DNA of 64,000 bases from contig JAJZRO010000003.1 of the NCBI GenBank assembly GCA_021802645.1, positions 62,001 through 126,000 on the forward strand. Direction: 5' to 3'. Within the stretch, counting starts at the first letter, position 1. Every line of letters begins with the position of its first letter. The stretch is from Deltaproteobacteria bacterium (GTDB lineage Bacteria; Desulfobacterota; Desulfobulbia; Desulfobulbales; Desulfurivibrionaceae). This document shows positions 61,997 to 64,000 of the stretch, in pieces. Under the pieces are notes generated by a model. That model had not been told where the DNA came from, made no database searches, and saw only the letters and a program-made list of their open reading frames with translations. The position numbers and the translations under genes were made by a program.

Positions 61997-63201
61997 CCAG
62001 AGGCCGCGTCCTCCTCTGGGGGACCATCGCGGCGTACTGCCTCATCGGGATGGAAATCATCATCATGATTTCCCCCTTTGCCCTTTATTTTTACTCGGTC
62101 TACGGTCCGCTCCTCGACCTGCTCGCTCTTTCGCCCTCGACGAGTTGGACCACCGAGTTCTTCTTGCCCCACATGGTCTTTCCCGCCGATCCGCTCATCC
62201 TCTTCTTCTCCTATCTGCAGGTGCTGCTGGTGGTGGGGCTCCTGTTTTTTTTCACCGCCGCTATTCCCCTCTACTATGGCCGTTTCAGGGGCAAGGGGGT
62301 GGTGCAGGTCAGCTTCTACAAGAAGATCCGTCATCCGCAGTATTTCTTCCTGGCCGTCTCCGGCTTCGGTTTGCTGCTCTATTGGCCGCGCTTCATCATC
62401 TTGATCATGTACGTCACCATGCTTTTCGTCTACTATCTCCTGGCCCGCAACGAGGAATGGCGGATGCAGCAGGAGGCGCCGGAGGCATATGCGCATTATA
62501 TGGCCACCACCCCCATGTTCCTGCCGGGTGAGCCGGGCGGCCGTCTCTTTGCCGCCCTGTTCGGCTGGCTTCGCCCCAAGTGGGTCGGGATCCTCGGTTT
62601 GTATCTGCTCAGCCTCTGTTTGGCGGTAGTTTTGGCCATGGGGCTCCGCGCCTATACAGTGAGCACCATTCAGCAGGTGCGGGTGGCCGAGATGACGCTG
62701 GTGCCGGTGTTTCCGCGCCAGGATGCAGTGGTGCGCGAACTTTACCAGCGAGCCTTGGCCGATCCGTCGGTACAGCGACAACTCGCGAGGCGGCCGGACG
62801 TCAACCTCGGTTACCTCATGCCGGGCGATTTTTTTCTCATGGCGCTGGTGACCGATGCCGATCGCCGCTTTTCCGACGACATGATCCAGCGCTTTCCAGA
62901 GATCCTCGAATGGCATCAGTACAAATTCCGGGGAGGACTAGGCAAATTTTTCAGGATTTTCTATAACTTTGTCAGCACGTGGGGGACGGTGCCGACCAAC
63001 TATGACATTGAACGGTTCGTCTTCGTGGCGGTTCGCGACCGTTCCGGGCGCGCGGTGGCGCCCGGGCGTTTGTTCGCCATGGGCCTCAACCGTACGCCGG
63101 CCCTGATCGTCGATCTCGACGCCCGCACCCATGCGGTGCTCCACGTGGTGAAGACCAGCGAGAGCAACAAGTGGGGGCGGATGCCCATGCCGACCTTCTG
63201 A
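61993..63201 (+). CDS. Membrane protein with isoprenylcysteine methyltransferase-like domain
   Basis: 402 residues. Several hydrophobic helices fill the first 220 residues, and KKIRHPQYFFLAVSGFGLLL matches the RHPxY motif of ICMT/PEMT-type methyltransferases, followed by NEEWRMQQEAPEAYAHYM. The C-terminal 180 residues (after about 225) are soluble and not recognised. The start overlaps the receiver gene stop (ATGA), a strong hint that it works with the two-component genes, perhaps as their membrane output. The methyl acceptor is unknown. Confidence 0.75.
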   Translation: MTRGRVLLWGTIAAYCLIGMEIIIMISPFALYFYSVYGPLLDLLALSPSTSWTTEFFLPHMVFPADPLILFFSYLQVLLVVGLLFFFTAAIPLYYGRFRGKGVVQVSFYKKIRHPQYFFLAVSGFGLLLYWPRFIILIMYVTMLFVYYLLARNEEWRMQQEAPEAYAHYMATTPMFLPGEPGGRLFAALFGWLRPKWVGILGLYLLSLCLAVVLAMGLRAYTVSTIQQVRVAEMTLVPVFPRQDAVVRELYQRALADPSVQRQLARRPDVNLGYLMPGDFFLMALVTDADRRFSDDMIQRFPEILEWHQYKFRGGLGKFFRIFYNFVSTWGTVPTNYDIERFVFVAVRDRSGRAVAPGRLFAMGLNRTPALIVDLDARTHAVLHVVKTSESNKWGRMPMPTF

Positions 63202-63338
63202 TGCCCCCAAGGCGCAGGGGAGGCGCTGGCTCGGCTGACGGTTTCCTTTTTTTCCGTTGCCCATTTTCGTGGTTGTCTTCTGGGCCGCTCCCATTTATGA
63301 TGGGCTTCCCCGTTTCCATGCAAGAACAGTGAGTTGCC

Positions 63339-63740
63339 ATGAAGAAAATCGACAAGACTCTTTCCCATCTGCCAAGCCTGGAGCTGGCCCAGATCGCGGC
63401 CCGGGCGGCTCTCGACAAGAAGGCGGAAAACCTCGTCATCCTCGACGTGCAGGGGCTCGCCTCCTTCACCGACGCCTTTGTCATCATGAGCGGCCGTTCC
63501 ACCCGCCATGTCCAGGGCCTGGCCCAGGCGGTGGATGACGCCCTGGCGAGCAAGCGCCTCAAAACCACCACCACCGAAGGGCTGACCGAAGGCCACTGGG
63601 TGTTGCTCGACTACGGTGAAATCGTGGTCCACATCTTTTACAGCGACACCCGGGAGTTTTACAACCTGGAGGGGCTGTGGCACGACGCGCCCCGCGTGCC
63701 GGTGGAGGAGACGCCGGTCGCCCGCCCGGGGGAGGATTAA
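63339..63740 (+). CDS. rsfS: Ribosomal silencing factor RsfS
   Basis: 133 residues. NLVILDVQGLASFTDAFVIM and EGHWVLLDYGEIVVHIF are the RsfS (Iojap/DUF143) signatures. It binds L14 on the 50S subunit and blocks subunit joining in starvation. In most bacteria it follows nadD; here it is at the far end of the window, three bases before gpmI. The 137 bases before it hold nothing clear. Confidence 0.95.
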   Translation: MKKIDKTLSHLPSLELAQIAARAALDKKAENLVILDVQGLASFTDAFVIMSGRSTRHVQGLAQAVDDALASKRLKTTTTEGLTEGHWVLLDYGEIVVHIFYSDTREFYNLEGLWHDAPRVPVEETPVARPGED

Positions 63741-63743
63741 GGC

Positions 63744-64000
63744 ATGGCGCCGACCCCCGTTTTGCTCGCCATTCTCGATGGCTGGGGCTATGCCGCGCCG
63801 TCAGCCGGCAATGCCGTCTCCCAGGCCAATACCCCCAACATGGACCGCTGGCAGCGGGAGTGCCCCTCTACTACCCTGGTCGCCCACAACGGCGCTGTGG
63901 GTCTGCCCGAGGGGCAGATGGGCAACTCCGAGGTGGGGCATCTCAACATCGGCGCCGGCCGCATCGTCTATCAGGATTTCACCCGCATCAACCGGGAGAT
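63744..64000 (+). CDS. gpmI: 2,3-bisphosphoglycerate-independent phosphoglycerate mutase, 5' part
   Basis: The first 85 codons are in the window and the gene runs off its end. [20 protein letters not shown] holds the metal-binding Asp, and [20 protein letters not shown] includes the catalytic-serine motif NSEVGH, then [11 protein letters not shown]. It interconverts 3- and 2-phosphoglycerate using manganese. The ATG follows the rsfS stop by three bases, so the two are co-transcribed. Confidence 0.95.
   Translation, partial: MAPTPVLLAILDGWGYAAPSAGNAVSQANTPNMDRWQRECPSTTLVAHNGAVGLPEGQMGNSEVGHLNIGAGRIVYQDFTRINRE

Overview
The window looks like a chromosomal segment of a GC-rich, Gram-negative bacterium of the former Deltaproteobacteria, most plausibly Desulfobulbales or a close relative. 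This is inferred from gene order and protein families, not from a database search. Supporting points are the run of a fused radical SAM protein, RNase G, rplU, rpmA, obg, proB, proA and nadD; a stand-alone IMP cyclohydrolase beside purN; a fused SecDF; LPS heptose genes; and many PAS, GGDEF and histidine kinase proteins. No tRNA, rRNA, CRISPR array or intact insertion sequence was seen.

Layout. 1-10.8 kb: a plus-strand housekeeping run from a TPR protein and lipoprotein through radical SAM, rng, rplU-rpmA, obg, proBA and nadD. 10.9-21.8 kb: a diguanylate cyclase, folE2, an S4 protein, purH (N-terminal domain only), purN, pyrR, a histidine kinase, rhomboid, U32 protease-like, FmdB zinc ribbon, an NAD(P)H:quinone/azo reductase and a SEC-C protein. 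21.9-30 kb: a divergent class A penicillin-binding protein, a large zinc-ribbon pentapeptide-repeat membrane protein with a receiver-domain remnant behind it, and a GAF-PAS-kinase-receiver hybrid. 30.4-32.8 kb: a stress or dormancy-type cluster of a frameshifted SagB-type nitroreductase, DksA/TraR, a BCAM0308-like zinc protein and an HPF/RaiA-cold-shock fusion, preceded by a structured leader. 33-38.7 kb: hrpA, an uncharacterised actin-fold ATPase and a DinB-like protein.

38.9-45.1 kb is the most accessory part. Two 76-residue paralogues, with similar upstream DNA, flank a diguanylate cyclase, a CheZ-like phosphatase and a DUF3088-like protein. They are followed by a membrane protein, a YefM-YoeB toxin-antitoxin pair with TGTACA operators, a tandem repeat and a low-GC orphan membrane gene. 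45.1-52.6 kb is a core minus-strand region in two transcription units: frr-pyrH-tsf-rpsB, then uppS-cdsA-dxr-rseP-tsaB, separated by a clear terminator. 52.9-59.8 kb: waaF-gmhB on the plus strand meet a minus-strand operon secDF-ykgJ-HD-tatC-ftsB, which has a consensus promoter (TTGACA, 16 bp, TATAAT). 60-64 kb: a receiver-PAS-kinase, a lone receiver and an isoprenylcysteine methyltransferase-like membrane protein in tight array, then rsfS and the start of gpmI.

Together the genes cover translation (rplU, rpmA, rpsB, tsf, frr, rsfS, obg), envelope building (uppS, cdsA, rseP, PBP, waaF, gmhB, secDF, tatC, ftsB) and proline, purine, pyrimidine, NAD and isoprenoid synthesis. The signalling layer includes two I-site-bearing diguanylate cyclases whose PAS domains carry a shared cysteine pattern. 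Candidate novelties are the pentapeptide membrane protein, the actin-like protein, the duplicated 76-residue gene, the structured leader ahead of the nitroreductase, and the rng leader hairpins.
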